Of a DNA stretch of 64,000 bases, positions 23,637 through 35,900 are shown piece by piece. The translations under genes and the position numbers were made by a program. This DNA is from Gordius sp. MW1 (taxonomy: Eukaryota; Nematomorpha; Gordioida; Gordea; Gordiidae), in the NCBI GenBank assembly GCA_964036665.1, contig OZ038526.1:36642001-36706000 (forward strand), read 5' to 3'. The notes under the pieces were generated by a model, which worked only from the letters and a program-made list of their open reading frames with translations, did not search any database and had not been told where the DNA came from. Each line of letters begins with the position of its first letter. The stretch's first letter is position 1.

Positions 23637-24807
23637 AAAAAACTCGGGCCTTCGGCCCTCGTGGGAAGGGGGAGAAGGGAAGGGAAGAGGGGAAGGGAAG
23701 GGGGGACGAATCATCTGTACTTCGTATAAATGTATCATATTTGCTATGCAATTTATGGGCGAGAAAGGTGGGAAGGGGCGAGAATGCCTATAGGGGGGTA
23801 TTAAATGCCTAATGATTAATTAATTATTTATACAAATTTTCCCTTATAGGCAAAATGTAATAAAGGCAAAATGTAATATAGGCAAGGGTTAGGGTTAGAT
23901 TTAGTGTTTGCATCTAGTTGCGTATTACATTAGTTTTTATGGCCTTTAGTGATTATGGGTCTAACAAACATTATATTATAAAACAACACAATGTTAAGAA
24001 TTTACAGAATTGTTGGGAGAAATTTTTTATTGAATTTGAACAATTTTTAATTAAAAAAATCAAAAATTTGGCCAATGGTCACTTTTTCTCTATTGGTCAG
24101 TACCAACAGATACTCTATAAGTCAATGATAGCCAAAAAAACGGAAAAAAAAATTTTGATGCTCACTTTGGCCAATGGTCATTTTTTTCCATTGGTCAGCA
24201 GCCAGCACACGGTAAAAATGGATATAAATTCATAAGAGTAAAAAAACGAAAAAAAAATTTTCGAATCACATTTTGGCCAATGGTCATTTTTTTCCATTGG
24301 TCAGCAGCCAGGACACGGTAAAAGTGGATATAAATTCATAATAGTCAAAAAAAAACAAAAAAAAAAGTTTTCGAATCACATTTTGGCCAATGGTCATTTT
24401 ATTCCATTGGTCAGCAGCCAGCGGACGGCCAACAAGTCATAATAGCAATGGTAGGAACAGGAACAATCATAATAGTCAAAAAAAACGAAAGAAATAATTT
24501 CGATTCACATTTTGGCCAATGGTCATTTTTTCCATCGGTCAGGAGCCAGCGGACGGCCAAAAAGTCATAATAGCAATGGTAGTAACAGGAACAATCATAA
24601 TAGTCAAAAAAAAACGAAAAAATAAACTCGGATTCACATTTTGGCCCATGGTCATTTTTTTAATTGGTCAGCAGCCAACGGACGGTCAAAAAGTCTTATT
24701 ATCAATGATAGTAACAAGAACAATCATAAGAGTCAAAAAAACTCCGGGATTCTAACCCAAAAACTAGTTAAATTGCATAGCAATTAAAAGTAAACAACTT
24801 TTATTTA
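23637..24807 (+). repeat. CCAAT-hairpin family, copy B
   Basis: Head CTCGGGCCTTCGGCCCTCG, leader, six CCAAT units and the first tail segment, in the same order as copy A. It lacks the terminal minisatellite because it runs directly into the reversed copy C at about 24808. Confidence 0.85.
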
Positions 24808-26472
24808 TGTTTTAATTGCTATGCAATTTATGGGCTCGTTTTTTGGTGTCCGTCCGTCCGTTGTCCGTTGTCCGTTACCCTCCCTATCTATTTGCATTGG
24901 GTATATTAGGTTATCGCTTTTTTAAATTAATGCATGAGAAAGAGGTGCCCCACCCCTCATCTCTATCTCCCTCGCTGTGTTATTTTTTAAATTAATGCAT
25001 AAGAGGTGCCCCACCCCTCATCTCTATCTCCCTCGGTGTGTTATATATAAGATTTGTTAAATTATCTATTATATAATAAACATAGATAAAAGTTGTTTAC
25101 TTTTAATGCTATGCAATTTAACTAGTTTTATAATAAACATAAATAAAAGTTGTTTACTTTTTAATTGCTATGCAATTTAACTAGTTTTGGGGTTAAAATC
25201 CCGGAGTTTTTTTGACTCTTATGATTGTTCTTGTTACTATCATTGATAATAAGAATTTTTGGCCGTCCGCTGGCTGCTGACCAATGAAAAAAATGACCAT
25301 TGGCTAAAATGTGAATCGAAATTATTTTTTTCGTTTTTTTTTGACTATTATGATTGTTCCTGTTTCTACCATTGCTATTATGACTTTTTGGCCGTCCGCT
25401 GGCTGCTGACCAATGTTATATAATAAACATAAATAAAAGTTGTTTACTTTTAATTGCTATGCAATTTAACTAGTTTTTGGGTTAGAATCCCGGAGTTTTT
25501 TTGACTCTTATGATTGTTCTTGTTACTATCATTGATAATAAGACTTTTTGCCCGTCCGTTGGCTGCTGACCAATGAAAAAAATGACCATTGTCCAAAATG
25601 TGAATCTGAGTTTATTTTTTCGTTTTTTTGACTAATATGATTGTTCTTGTTACTACCATTGCTATTATGACTTTTTGGCCGTCCGCTGGCTGCTGACCAA
25701 TGGAATAAAATGACCATTGGCCAAAATGTGATTTGAAAACTTTTTTTTCGTTGTTTTTGACTATTATGAATTTATATCCACTTTTACCGTGTCCTGGCTG
25801 CTGACCAATGGAAAAAAATGACCATTGGCCAAATTGTGATTCGAAAATTTTTTTTTCGTTTTTTTTACTCTTATGAATTTATATCCACTTTTACCGTGTG
25901 CTGGCTGCTGACCAATGGAAAAAATGACCATTGGCCAAAGTGAGCATCAAAATTTTTTTTTTCCGTTTTTTTGGCTATCATTGACTTATAGAGTATCTGT
26001 TGGTACTGACCAATAGAGAAAAAGTGACCATTGGCCAAATTTTTGATTTTTTTAATTAAAAATTGTTCAAATTCAACAAAAAATTCTCCCAACAATTCTG
26101 CAAATTCTTAACATTGTGTTGTTTTATAATATAATGTTTGTTAGACCCATAATCACTAAAGGCCATAAAAACTAATGTAATACGCAACTAGATGCAAACA
26201 CTAAATCTAACCCTAACCCTTGCCTATATTACATTTTGCCTATATTACATTTTGCCTATAATGGAAAATTTGTATAAATAATTAATTAATCATTAGGCAT
26301 TTAATACCCCCCTATAGGCATTCTCGCCCCTTCCCACCTTTCTCGCCCATAAATTGCATAGCAAATATGATACATTTATACGAAGTACAGATGAGTCGTC
26401 CCCCCCTTCCCTTCCCTTCCCCTCTTCCCTTCCCTTCTTCCCCTTCCCACGAGGGCCGAAGGCCCGAGTTTA
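24808..26472 (-). repeat. CCAAT-hairpin family, reversed copy C
   Basis: Begins with the terminal motif reversed (AATTGCTATGCAATTTATGG), then CCGTCCGTTGTCC repeats, the GAGGTGCCCCACCCCTC block twice, tail repeats, CCAAT units, leader and head, ending GGGCCGAAGGCCCGAG. With copy B it forms a 2.8 kb head-to-head inverted pair. Confidence 0.85.
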
Positions 26473-26756
26473 TTATATAACATTGGTCAGCAGCCAGCGG
26501 ACGGCCAAAAAGTCATAATAGCAATGGTAGAAACAAGAACAATCATAATAGTAAAAAAAACGAAAAAAATAATTTCGATTCACATTTTGGCCAATGGTCA
26601 TTTTTTTCATTGGTCAGCAGCCAGCGGACGGCCAAAAATTTTTATTATAAATGATAGTAACAAGAACAATCATAAGAGTCAAAAAAACTCCGGGATTCTA
26701 ACCCCAAAACTAGTTAAATTGCATAGCAATTAAAAAGTAAACAACTTTTATTTATG
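26473..26756 (+). repeat. CCAAT-hairpin family fragment D
   Basis: Two 128-type units and a tail segment only, starting abruptly inside a unit (CATTGGTCAGCAGCCAGCGG). Head and leader are absent. Confidence 0.75.
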
Positions 26757-27860
26757 TTTTAATTGCTATGCAATTTATGGGCTCGTTTTTGGTTGTCCGT
26801 TGTCCGTTGTCCGTTGTCCGTCTACCCTCCCTATCTATTTGCATTGGGTATATTAGGTTATCGATTTTTTAAATTAATGCATGAGAAAGAGGTGCCCCAC
26901 CCCTCATCTCTATCAAGAGGTGCCCCACCCCTCATCTCTATCTCCCTCGCTTTCGGGTGGGGTCGGGTTTTAATTGCTACGTTAAATTAATGCATAAGTA
27001 TATCTATTAAATTTTGGTAATTGCTATGCAATTTAACTAGTTTTGGGGTTAGAATCCCGGAGTTTTTTTTAACTCTTATGATTGTTCTTGTTACTATCAT
27101 TGATAATAAGACTTTTTGGCCGTCCGCTGGCTGCTGACCAATGAAAAAAATGACCATTGGCCAAAATGTGAATCCGAGTTTATTTTTTCGTTTTTTTTGA
27201 CTATTATGATTGTTCCTGTTACTACCATTGCTATTATAACTTTTTGGCCGTCCGTTGGCTGCTGACCAATGGAAAAAAATCACCATTGGCCAAAATATGA
27301 TTCGAAATTTTTTTTTTAGTTTTTTTTGACTATTATGAATTTATATCCACTTTTACCGTGTCCTGGCTGCTGACCAATGGAAAAAAATGACCATTGGCCA
27401 AAATGTGATTCGAAAATTTTTTTTAGTTTTTTTTTGACTATTATGATTTTATATCCACTTTTACCGTGTCCTGGCTGCTGACCAATGGAAAAAAATGACC
27501 ATTAGCCAAAATGTGATTTGAAAATTTTTTTTTCGTTTTTTTTACTCTTATGAATTTATATCCACTTTTACCGTGTCCTGGCTGCTGACCAATGAAAAAA
27601 AATGACCATTGGCCAAATTTTATATATAACCTAAAAATTTATTATAGATGGTCTAACAGACAGCCAACTATGTAATATATATTTTTAACCTTATTAATGC
27701 ATATATATTTTTTTATTGGGTTAATATATTTCATTTAATTAGATTGTGATTTCATAGAAAACTAAAAAGTAATATTTAAAAAAAATAATATAGGTATTAG
27801 ATTCTAATTTACGATAAAATATATCGATAGAAACTAACACAAAATTCGAAACCTCCTTCA
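26757..27860 (-). repeat. CCAAT-hairpin family, reversed variant copy E
   Basis: Terminal motif and minisatellite, tail, then five or six units, followed by about 250 bp similar to 13490-13780 in reverse. Same variant as the copy at 13690-14857, without the standard head. Confidence 0.75.
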
Positions 27861-28004
27861 AAGGTATAATCATAGCCCGTTATTTCTAATTAAATTGAAT
27901 CTACTATTAAACTCAAACACGAATTGTACTTTATTAGATGGCGCGCGTAAGTTTATATAATTAGTAAAATTTTTCTAAGTGTCATAGATATTACACCGCA
28001 CGTG

Positions 28005-28150
28005 TGGCAGGGAAATGTCCAATATTTTTAAAATGAAAAGGTATTTTAGGAATCTGAAAAGGTTATTTTACCCCCGGCCGCCCTGGGCGCCTACGGGTAA
28101 AGTTTCGAGCGAATCGGGCTGGTAGTTTAAGAATTTAGCCTTTTTTTAAA
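28005..28150 (-). repeat. Helitron-like internal fragment
   Basis: A reversed piece of the GGCTAAATTCTGAAACTACC-type unit, including GGCGCCTACGGGTAAAGTTTC and CGAATCGGGCTGG. No Helitron end is nearby, so it is a truncated fragment. Confidence 0.6.
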
Positions 28151-28186
28151 ACTAAAAAAAAACTTTTTTTTTTAATTTTTTTTTTA

Positions 28187-28803
28187 CATTAAATTAATAT
28201 TTTGTTTTTGTTAATACCATTGATAATATGACTTTTTGACCGTCCGCTGGCTACTGACCGACGAAATATATTGATTTTCTAAACATAAAACACAACTTTA
28301 TTATTTCATTATCTATATAAATAACATAATAACTTCTACTATTTAAAAGCCAGCATGGTATAGTGGTTATAGCGCCGGCTTGTGAACTGGAGGTGTGGTG
28401 TTCAAGTCAGGGAGGGGACAAATTTTTTTTTTTTAATTTTTTTAAATTAATATTTGTTCATGTTAATACCAATGATAATATGAATTTTTGACCGTCCGCT
28501 GGCTACTGACCAATAAAAAAATGACCATTGGCCAAATAAATCGAATTTTTTTTTCGTTTTTGAATTGGTTAACATTGATAATTACCCTATGTCCTCCCCT
28601 ACAAGGGCCTATAACTAATTAACTAATTATTTTGCATCTAATACCCCCTATAGGCATTCTCGCCCCTTCCCACCTTTCTCGCCCATAAATTGCATAGCAA
28701 ATATGCTACGTTTATACGGAGTATAGAAGAGTTCCCCCTTCCCCTCTTCCCTTCCCCTACTCCCCTTCCCTTCTCCCCCTTCCCACGAGGGCCGAAGGCC
28801 CGA
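28187..28803 (-). repeat. CCAAT-hairpin family pieces with a tRNA-like insert and a head
   Basis: Two fragments of a variant unit (near 28195-28270 and 28440-28600) surround a tRNA-like sequence. A reversed head follows (28640-28803), ending GGGCCGAAGGCCCGAG. The variant unit is the one also found at 14560-14780 and 51840-52115. Confidence 0.65.
28349..28420 (+). pseudogene. tRNA-like sequence, possible SINE head (GTG anticodon position)
   Basis: An A-box-like TGGTATAGTGG is followed about 40 bases later by GTTCAAGTC, a B-box-like T-loop, and then a T-rich run that could end pol III transcription. A TTGTGAA loop sits where the anticodon would be, giving a His-like GTG. The acceptor and T stems do not pair well, so it is a decayed tRNA or a tRNA-derived SINE head rather than a working gene. 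Confidence 0.45.
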
Positions 28804-30966
28804 GTATTATTATATAACTAGTTAAATTGCATAGCATTAAAAGTAAACAACTTTTATCTATGTTTATTATATAACAAAAACTAGTTAAATTGCATAGCAA
28901 TTAAAAGTAAACAACTTTTATTTATGTTTTAATTGCTATGCAATTTATGGGCTCGTTTTTTGGTTGTCCGTCCGTTGTCCGTCGTCCGTCCGTTGTCCGT
29001 CCGTTACCCTCCCTATCTATTTGCATTGGGTATATTAGGTTATCGCTTTTTTAAATTAATGCATGAGAAAGAGGTGCCCCACCCCTCATCTCTATCTCCC
29101 TCGCTGTGTTATTTTTTAAATTAATGCATAAGAGGTGCCCCACCCCTCATCTCTATCTCCCTCGGTGTATTATATATAAGATTTGTTAAATTATCTATTA
29201 TATAATAAACATAGATAAAAGTTGTTTACTTTTAATGCTATGCAATTTAACTAGTTATATAATAAACATAAATAAAAGTTGTTTACTTTTTAATTGCTAT
29301 GCAATTTAACTAGTTTTGGAATTAGAATCCCGGAGTTTTTTTGACTCTTATGATTGTTCTTGTTACTATCATTGATAATAAGAATTTTTGGCCGTCCGCT
29401 GGCTGCTGACCAATGAAAAAAATGACCATTGGCCAAAATGTGAATCGAAATTATTTTTTTCGTTTTTTTTGACTATTATGATTGTTCCTGTTTCTACCAT
29501 TGCTTTTATGACTTTTTGGCCGTCCGCTGGCTGCTGACCAATGTTATATAATAAACATAAATAAAAGTTGTTTACTTTTAATTGCTATGCAATTTAACTA
29601 GTTTTTGGGTTAGAATCCCGGGTTTTTTTTGACTCTTATGATTGTTCTTGTTACTATCATTGATAATAAGACTTTTTGGCCGTCCGTTGGCTGCTCACCA
29701 CTGAAAAAATGACCATTGGCCAAAATGTGAATCCGAGTTTATTTTTTCGTTTTTTTTTGACTATTACTATTGTTCCTGTTACTACCATTGCTATTATGAC
29801 TTTTTGGCCGTCCGCTGGCTCCTGACCGATGGAAAAAATGACCATTGGCCAAAATGTGAATCGAAAATATTTTTTTCGTTTTTTTTTGACTATTATGATT
29901 GTTCCTGTTCCTACCATTGCTATTATCACTTTTTGGCCGTCCGCTGGCTGCTGACCAATGGAATAAAATGACCATTGGCCAAAATGTGATTCTAAAACTT
30001 TTTTTTCGTTTTTTTTGACTAATATGAATTTATATCCACTTTTACCGTGTCCTGGCTGCTGACCAATGGAAAAAAATGACCATTGGCCAAAATGTGATTT
30101 GAAAATTTTTTTTTCGTTTTTTTTTACTCTTATGAATTTATATCCACTTTTACCGTGTCTTGGCTGCTGACCAATGGAAAAAAATGACCATTGGCCAAAG
30201 TGAGCATCAAAATTTTTTTTTCCATTTTTTTGGCTATCATTGACTTATAGAGTATCTGTTGGTACTGACCAATAGAGAAAAAGTGACCATTGGCCAAATT
30301 TTTGATTTTTTTTAATTAAAAATTGTTCAAATTCAACAAAAAATTTCTCCCAACAATTCTGCAAATTCTTAACATTGTGATGTTTTATAATATAATGTTT
30401 GTTAGACCCATAATCAATAAAAACTAATGTAATACGCAACTAGATGCAAACACTAAATCTAACCCTAACCCTTGCCTATATTACATTTTGCCTATATCAT
30501 TTTGCCGCTTCTGTTCAAAATAACGACAGTATCATAATACTGACAACCATTATATGTATATAATAAAATATATAGAATTATATATAAGCAATTTCTACAT
30601 ACTTATTATAATATATTAAACACTTAAGTTATATAATTAACAAAGAAAAGTTATTATAAAATTACTTAATCTTATTAAGTGTTATATACTTGTGCATTCC
30701 ATGAGGAGTATAGCTTGAAATATATTCAATACTAAATTATATAATTAAGTATTACAAGTTAGTCTGGTAAAGGGTGCTATATAATTAAGTGTATATAATA
30801 AACTATATGTAATAATATAAAAGCAATTTATACATACTTAATATATTAAATACTAATTTTTTATGGTTGTCGTTATTATGATACTGTCGTTATTTTGAAT
30901 ATGATTCCATTTTGCCTATAATGGAAAATTTGTATAAATAATTAATTAATCATTAGGCATTTAAAA
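28804..30966 (-). repeat. CCAAT-hairpin family, reversed copy F (with MITE inside)
   Basis: 28804-28925 is a forward tail fragment. 28926-30497 is a reversed copy with terminal motif, CCGTCC repeats, GAGGTGCCCCACCCCTC blocks, tail, units and leader. The leader is interrupted at CATTTTGCC by the MITE 30507-30907 and then resumes to about 30966. The expected head is replaced by GC-rich hairpins. Confidence 0.8.
30507..30907. mobile_element. Mutator-like MITE with 37 bp inverted ends
   Basis: Subterminal inverted repeats begin TTCAAAATAACGACAGTATC at 30514 and match the reverse of 30863-30899 over 37 bp with two mismatches. Direct repeats CATTTTGCC (9 bp) at 30498-30506 and 30908-30916 fit the Mutator duplication length. 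Caution: the host leader itself contains repeated CATTTTGCC. The interior is A+T-rich and non-coding. Confidence 0.75.
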
Positions 30967-30967
30967 C

Positions 30968-31074
30968 TGGGGGCTTCGCCCCCAAACCCCCTGCTGGGGG
31001 CTCCGCCCCCAGTCCCCCGTTGGGGGCTCTGCCCCCAAACCCCCATCTCCTGGGGGCTCCGCCCCCAGACCCCC
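30968..31074. repeat. Four tandem GC-rich hairpins
   Basis: Four units of about 26-28 bp, each with a GGGGGCTCCGCCCCC-type palindrome followed by CCCCC. Loop bases vary (TTC, TCC, TCT, TCC) while both stem arms stay complementary. An isolated GC island in A+T-rich DNA. Confidence 0.85.
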
Positions 31075-31250
31075 GGAGAAGGGGGAGAAGGGAAGGGGGG
31101 GGGGGGAAGGGAAGAGGGGACGACTCATCTATTCTACGTATAAATGTAGCTTATTTGCTATGCAATTTATGGGCGAGAAAGGTGAGAAGGGGCGAGAATG
31201 CCTATGGGGGGGGTATTAAATGCAAAAGAATTGGACTGACGGGCATAGGT
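31075..31250 (+). repeat. CCAAT-hairpin family head fragment
   Basis: G/A-rich run, CGACTCATCT, TTTGCTATGCAATTTATGGG and GCGAGAATGCCTATGGGGG, in forward orientation and without the leader or units. Confidence 0.7.
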
Positions 31251-32540
31251 AGGTATCAATGTTAGCCAAAAAAACGTAAAATTTTATTGTGATTTACAAT
31301 TTGACGAAGCGGGAAAATATAAATGAGTTAAGTGTATAAATATCGGCTGTATAAAGTATATAAATATCATCTTTATTTTTTATTTTTTAATTAATGAAAT
31401 TAGGTTAAACATTTTAGGTTAGGAGGGTGAAGGGGCTAAAATGTAACTCTTGGAGGAAGCTTTATTGAAATTTTTTGTCATTTAGTGGGGGGGGGACTAG
31501 TTTTGCCTGGGTTTTGCTTGGTCGACCTTTAGTTCAAATAAGAAAACCCCCCTAAATGACGAAAATAAAATTTTTCAATGAAAAAACCCGTAAAAATTAA
31601 AAATTGTAGGTTTGGCCCCCCCCTGATTGAAATTTTAAACGTTTCGCCTCCCCCCCAAACCAAAACCTGGCTACGTCCATGTCCCTGTCTGATCAATTAA
31701 ATTTCATTTTTGATAAACATATTTTTACGATAAAATGTTTTTTAAAAGTGTACTGAATTATAGAGTTAGACGTCATTTATAATAGGTTCATATGGAAAAC
31801 ATAACATTATACAAAGACATTTGGAATATATTAAAAATGTATTTAAAAAGGAGAGATTAATGTTTATTAAATGAAAGATTAAATTATTGAAGGAGAGATT
31901 AATGTTTATTAAATGATAAAAGAGGCGTTAAATAACAGAGATTAGATAAGGTATATACATAAGAAGTGGGGTCAGCATAAGGAGGCTGGATTATTACCAA
32001 AAGTTCCGAGAAGATTGAATACATTAAAATATAAAGCTAGAAAAAATGCAACCATTTCATTTTTAAGTTAAACTGTTTGAACCAAAACAAAATCTAGTGG
32101 AACGTTATTGTAAGTAAAGGAAACCTTTAAATTAGTATGCCCTAATTCGCAGTTAATTAAATTAAAGATTAATTTTCTAATTTAAAAGATTTAAAAATAA
32201 AAAATTTCATTTTTGATAAACATATTTTTACGATATATAAACAGCTGACTTGGCGCTCTAAGTGTATTTGCCTGAAGTGAGGGGGAATAGAAGAGTAACT
32301 ACCTCCTTCCCCCCCTTTCCCTCCGTTAAAACTAAACGCGCACACTATCCCCCCTTTCCCTCCGTTAATTTGCCAAAAGCATATAAAAATCAATAATAAT
32401 AAAAAGGGGTTGAGGGATGATCTCCTCCACTCCCGCCCCCTAATAATACCAACTCAGCGGTGGAAGGGTAAGATAGGGAGGGGTAGGGGTTTAACGTATA
32501 ATCAATATTGGTTTTAGCAGTAAACAAGCCGAAGTCATTC
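31251..32540. other. Unassigned DNA with G- and C-rich patches
   Basis: Contains a short tandem duplication (GGAGAGATTAATGTTTATTA twice near 31850-31915). A CCTGGCTACGTCCATG end at about 31668-31683 resembles the 1553-1693 MITE family. No gene was recognised. Confidence 0.45.
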
Positions 32541-33112
32541 GGTGCGTGACCGAACAGCGTGACCGAACAGCGTGACAAAACAAATTGGAAAGTGAGCCCA
32601 TAAATTGCATAGCAATTAATACCCCCCTATAGGCATTCTCGCCCCTTCCCACCTTTCTCGCCCATAAATTGCATAGCAAATATGATACATTTATACGAAG
32701 TACAGATGAGTCGTCCCCCCTTCCCTTCCCCTCTTCCCTTCCCTTCTCCCCCTTCCCACGAGGGCCGAAGGCCCGAGTTTTATTATATAACTAGTTAAAT
32801 TGCATAGCAATTAAAAGTAAACAACTTTTATTTATGTTTATTATATAATAGATAATTTAACAAATCTTATATATAGTCTATGTATATAACACACCGAGGG
32901 AGATAGAGATGAGGGGTGGGGCACCTCTTATGCATTAATTTAAAAAATAACACAGCGAGGGAGATAGAGATGAGGGGTGGGGCACCTCTTTCTCATGCAT
33001 TAATTTAAAAAAGCGATAACCTAATATACCCAATGCAAATAGATAGGGAGGGTAACGGACGACGGACGGACGGACACCAAAAAACGAGCCCATAAATTGC
33101 ATAGCAATTAAT
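32541..33112. repeat. CCAAT-hairpin family: terminal piece, reversed head, forward tail
   Basis: A GTGACCGAACAGC minisatellite with terminal GAGCCCATAAATTGCATAGC (to about 32614). A reversed head follows (32615-32776). Then a forward tail with GAGGGGTGGGGCACCTC blocks and a GGACGGACGG run ends in GAGCCCATAAATTGCATAGC at about 33108. This is the right border of the nested block. Confidence 0.75.
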
Positions 33113-34279
33113 AAATACAATTTATAAATCGAAATTTTTATTTAAAAAAAGAATAATATCGATGTTTTTTGATTTTAATTGAGTACGCCTTTCCTCTAAC
33201 AAGCAAATAAAACATATTTAAATTTATGTATTACCATATTTCCATTGATTTATTATTTTTCATTGGTTGTTGTATTTTGTTGGGTCTAGTAGTAGTCTAG
33301 ATCTTTGAGTTTAATTGTTAATAAAGAAATAAATATTATATATTAATATAATATTATAAATTCTACTCCTTCACTACTCATACATTACATTAAAGCATTT
33401 ATTACAAATAATAAATAGTAAAAACTTTCAATGACATTTGTAAATACTAAAATTTATAATTTAATGCGAAGAATTACATTTTCATTGTAAAATTATATAT
33501 ATAATAATAAAATACTTGAAAGAAGATCACTATATACATGTAAATAAGCTTGTTGATAAATTGGATTTGAATTCGAACTTATAAATTTTAAAAGAAAAAG
33601 CTAGCAAAAGTAAAAATTGGTTCACTCGGATGTTGTTTATAAAATGCGAAAGATTTTTTGTTTTCAAAAACTAATCTTTTTTTAAAAAACTAAATTAAAT
33701 TAAATAATAAATAATATATATATTTTTTAAAATTATAAATCTGCAAATTTATAAATAAAAAACAATTTTATAAATTAAAATTTCCGTGATTTATGGAAAT
33801 TTGTGTTCACGCCCACTCACGCATGGGGAAAATTTTGGAAAGGCCCGTCACGCCCAGTCACGCCTAATAATTTAAAATTTCTTCACATTCACGCCGTGAC
33901 CCACCGTGACACGGTGGGTCACGCGTAATTTCACGGCCTGCGCCCACCTCTATCCTAGCATCCATCTTAGCATCTAAACTCCGTGGATGCTAGGCGTTGC
34001 TCAGTTCATGTTTCCGAGCTATACACGACCGTTGGCTGTATGATGGACCTATACAGTGTACCTTTAAGTGTTCTTGGGATTTTTTTGCCACATAGAACGC
34101 CTGTTAAATCTCTCCATTCGAGCCATCCGGAATTTTTCCTTGCTTGGATTTCTACAATTCTGGTTCACTTTGGCATTGTAGATTATATCTACAAAAATTA
34201 TTCCCCAAGCAAATTTCTCGCCCAAATCCCTTGTACTAATTTATATTATCATTGTGAATAGGATAGACAGAGCTGAACC

Positions 34280-35900
34280 ATGATGGACTTCAGTGTTGAT
34301 GGCAAAACTCTTTTCACTATTATTTTAACGTCCGTTCTCTTCTCCTGCACACATCTTTAATGGCTCTGACGTATAATTCTGGTCCATAGTTTTCGATAAG
34401 ACATCTCAAAACTAATGTCATAGGGACTTTATCAAACGCTTTTTCTAGATCGATGAAATGCCTATGCAAATCCTCCTCCCATTCTCTAGACCGTTTTGTT
34501 AATCTTCTAACACTGTTCAGGGCACCTGCCGTAAACCTCTCAGGCAAAATCTGAATTGGTTGCCTCGAATTTTTACTAAACTCTGAAGTTGTTTTTCGAT
34601 CACTTTTTCCCAAATCTTAAAAGTCTGGTTCATAAGCCTTATCTCTCTTTTATATCATTATAGCTATCCCTACACTCGTTAGGCAATTTAAACGTTTTCA
34701 TGATAATGTTGAAAAGTTTGGCCAGGATTTATAAAGCCTTCTATTGGTATGTTGTCCGGTTCCCTTTTCTTGACCTCAGTTTACCCATTTGAACTTTGTC
34801 ATTCGTTTCTGATCCAATCCGCTGGGTCTAATTCTTCTTTTATACTTTCTTGGTTTTAATCTTAGACTAAGGGCCCCTTTTAAATTGATAAATCATTATA
34901 ATAGTCGTGCCATCTTTGCAATATATGGCTGACGTGTGTTAGTATTTGTCCATTGGTCCCTTGATTAGGCGAAATTCTACGTAATCTTTGTTTTTTTAGC
35001 CCTTGTATTTGAGATATTGTAAAGGATTTTGTAGATTATTCTTATTCCTTCTTTGGATTAATTTTTCATTTATATCATCTTTTTCTAAGTGTGTTTTAGC
35101 CAATCAGCTATTTGGTGAGCTTGATTATCATTACTATCCTTGATTGTATACCAATCTTTGTACAATCTCTTCTTTTCTTTGATACATTTTTGTACTTCTT
35201 AATTCCACCACCACGACTGCTTTCATCTAATATTGATCATCCCGTTTTCCGCATTGTTCATATACCAATCCACTCATCCTCACACGGTGTATTTTCTTTA
35301 AATTCAGTCTCAAATCTTCCTCCCGAAATTGTTGAGTATTATCTTTTGTCTCCTTCATTTTATTATAATCGCTACGCCTTTTAAGGTCGTTTAATAGTAG
35401 TCCATCATAGCTTGTATTATTGATAAGGTAATATTTCTCTCGGTATTACCTTTATATTTTGAACATTTATTAGGTGCGTTCTGTTGACGAGAGACAAAAA
35501 TATCTGAGTGCGGCTGCCGCTTTTGCACGTTCTAATATGTTCCTGTCGAAGAAGGTATTCCAATAGCTACGTCAAAAGCCTAAGCAATTTCTAGAACTTC
35601 ATTACCTCCTACATTTCTTAGGCCGTAACCCCTACCATCGTGATTTCTTTCATACCCTCCTCTTGATTTAACCAAGTGTCCATTGAGGTGTGCTCCAATA
35701 ACTATGAGCCCATCTTTACCAAATCGAGATAGCGTATCTTCAAAATCCAATCAAATAACCTTTTTTCGCCATTGAGCAACCACTTTCAGGGGCATATGCT
35801 GATAAAAAGTTTATAGTAATAGATTAAAACAAAGCTGTATCGCCATAATTCAGTCATTATTCTTTTTAAAGTCGACGGCGGTTTGTTGAAATTCTTCCGA
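34280..35900 (-). pseudogene. Degraded RTE-type LINE fragment
   Basis: The minus strand gives endonuclease pieces NFLSAYAPE (about 35810), GAHLNGHLV and GYERNHDGRGYG (about 35620-35730). Reverse transcriptase pieces follow: RFTAGALNSVRRL and HFIDLEKAFDKVP (34320-34613). Many stops and frameshifts separate them and the C-terminal third is missing. It belongs to the same clade as the LINE at 8273-17036 but to another subfamily. Confidence 0.75.

Larger units (their letters stand above)
23395..33952. mobile_element. hAT-like element swollen to 10.6 kb by nested repeats
   Basis: Left end TAGAGGTGGGCGCAAGCC and right end (reversed) TAGAGGTGGGCGCAGGCC match at 17 of 18 positions. Direct repeats TCCTAG flank at 23389-23394 and 33953-33958. 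Both subterminal regions carry many CACGCCC / CACTCACG motifs (23400-23560 and 33805-33945), showing that the ends belong together. The element's own DNA appears to be 23395-23636 and about 33113-33952. The 9.5 kb between is other repeats. No transposase was recognised. The 6 bp duplication is shorter than the hAT norm of 8. Confidence 0.72.

Noticed and set aside
23637..26472. Helitron interpretation of the GGGCCGAAGGCCCGAG end of the CCAAT-hairpin family
   Set aside because: It has a terminal hairpin but no CTRR end, no TC start and no A/T target rule, unlike the true Helitron-like elements here.
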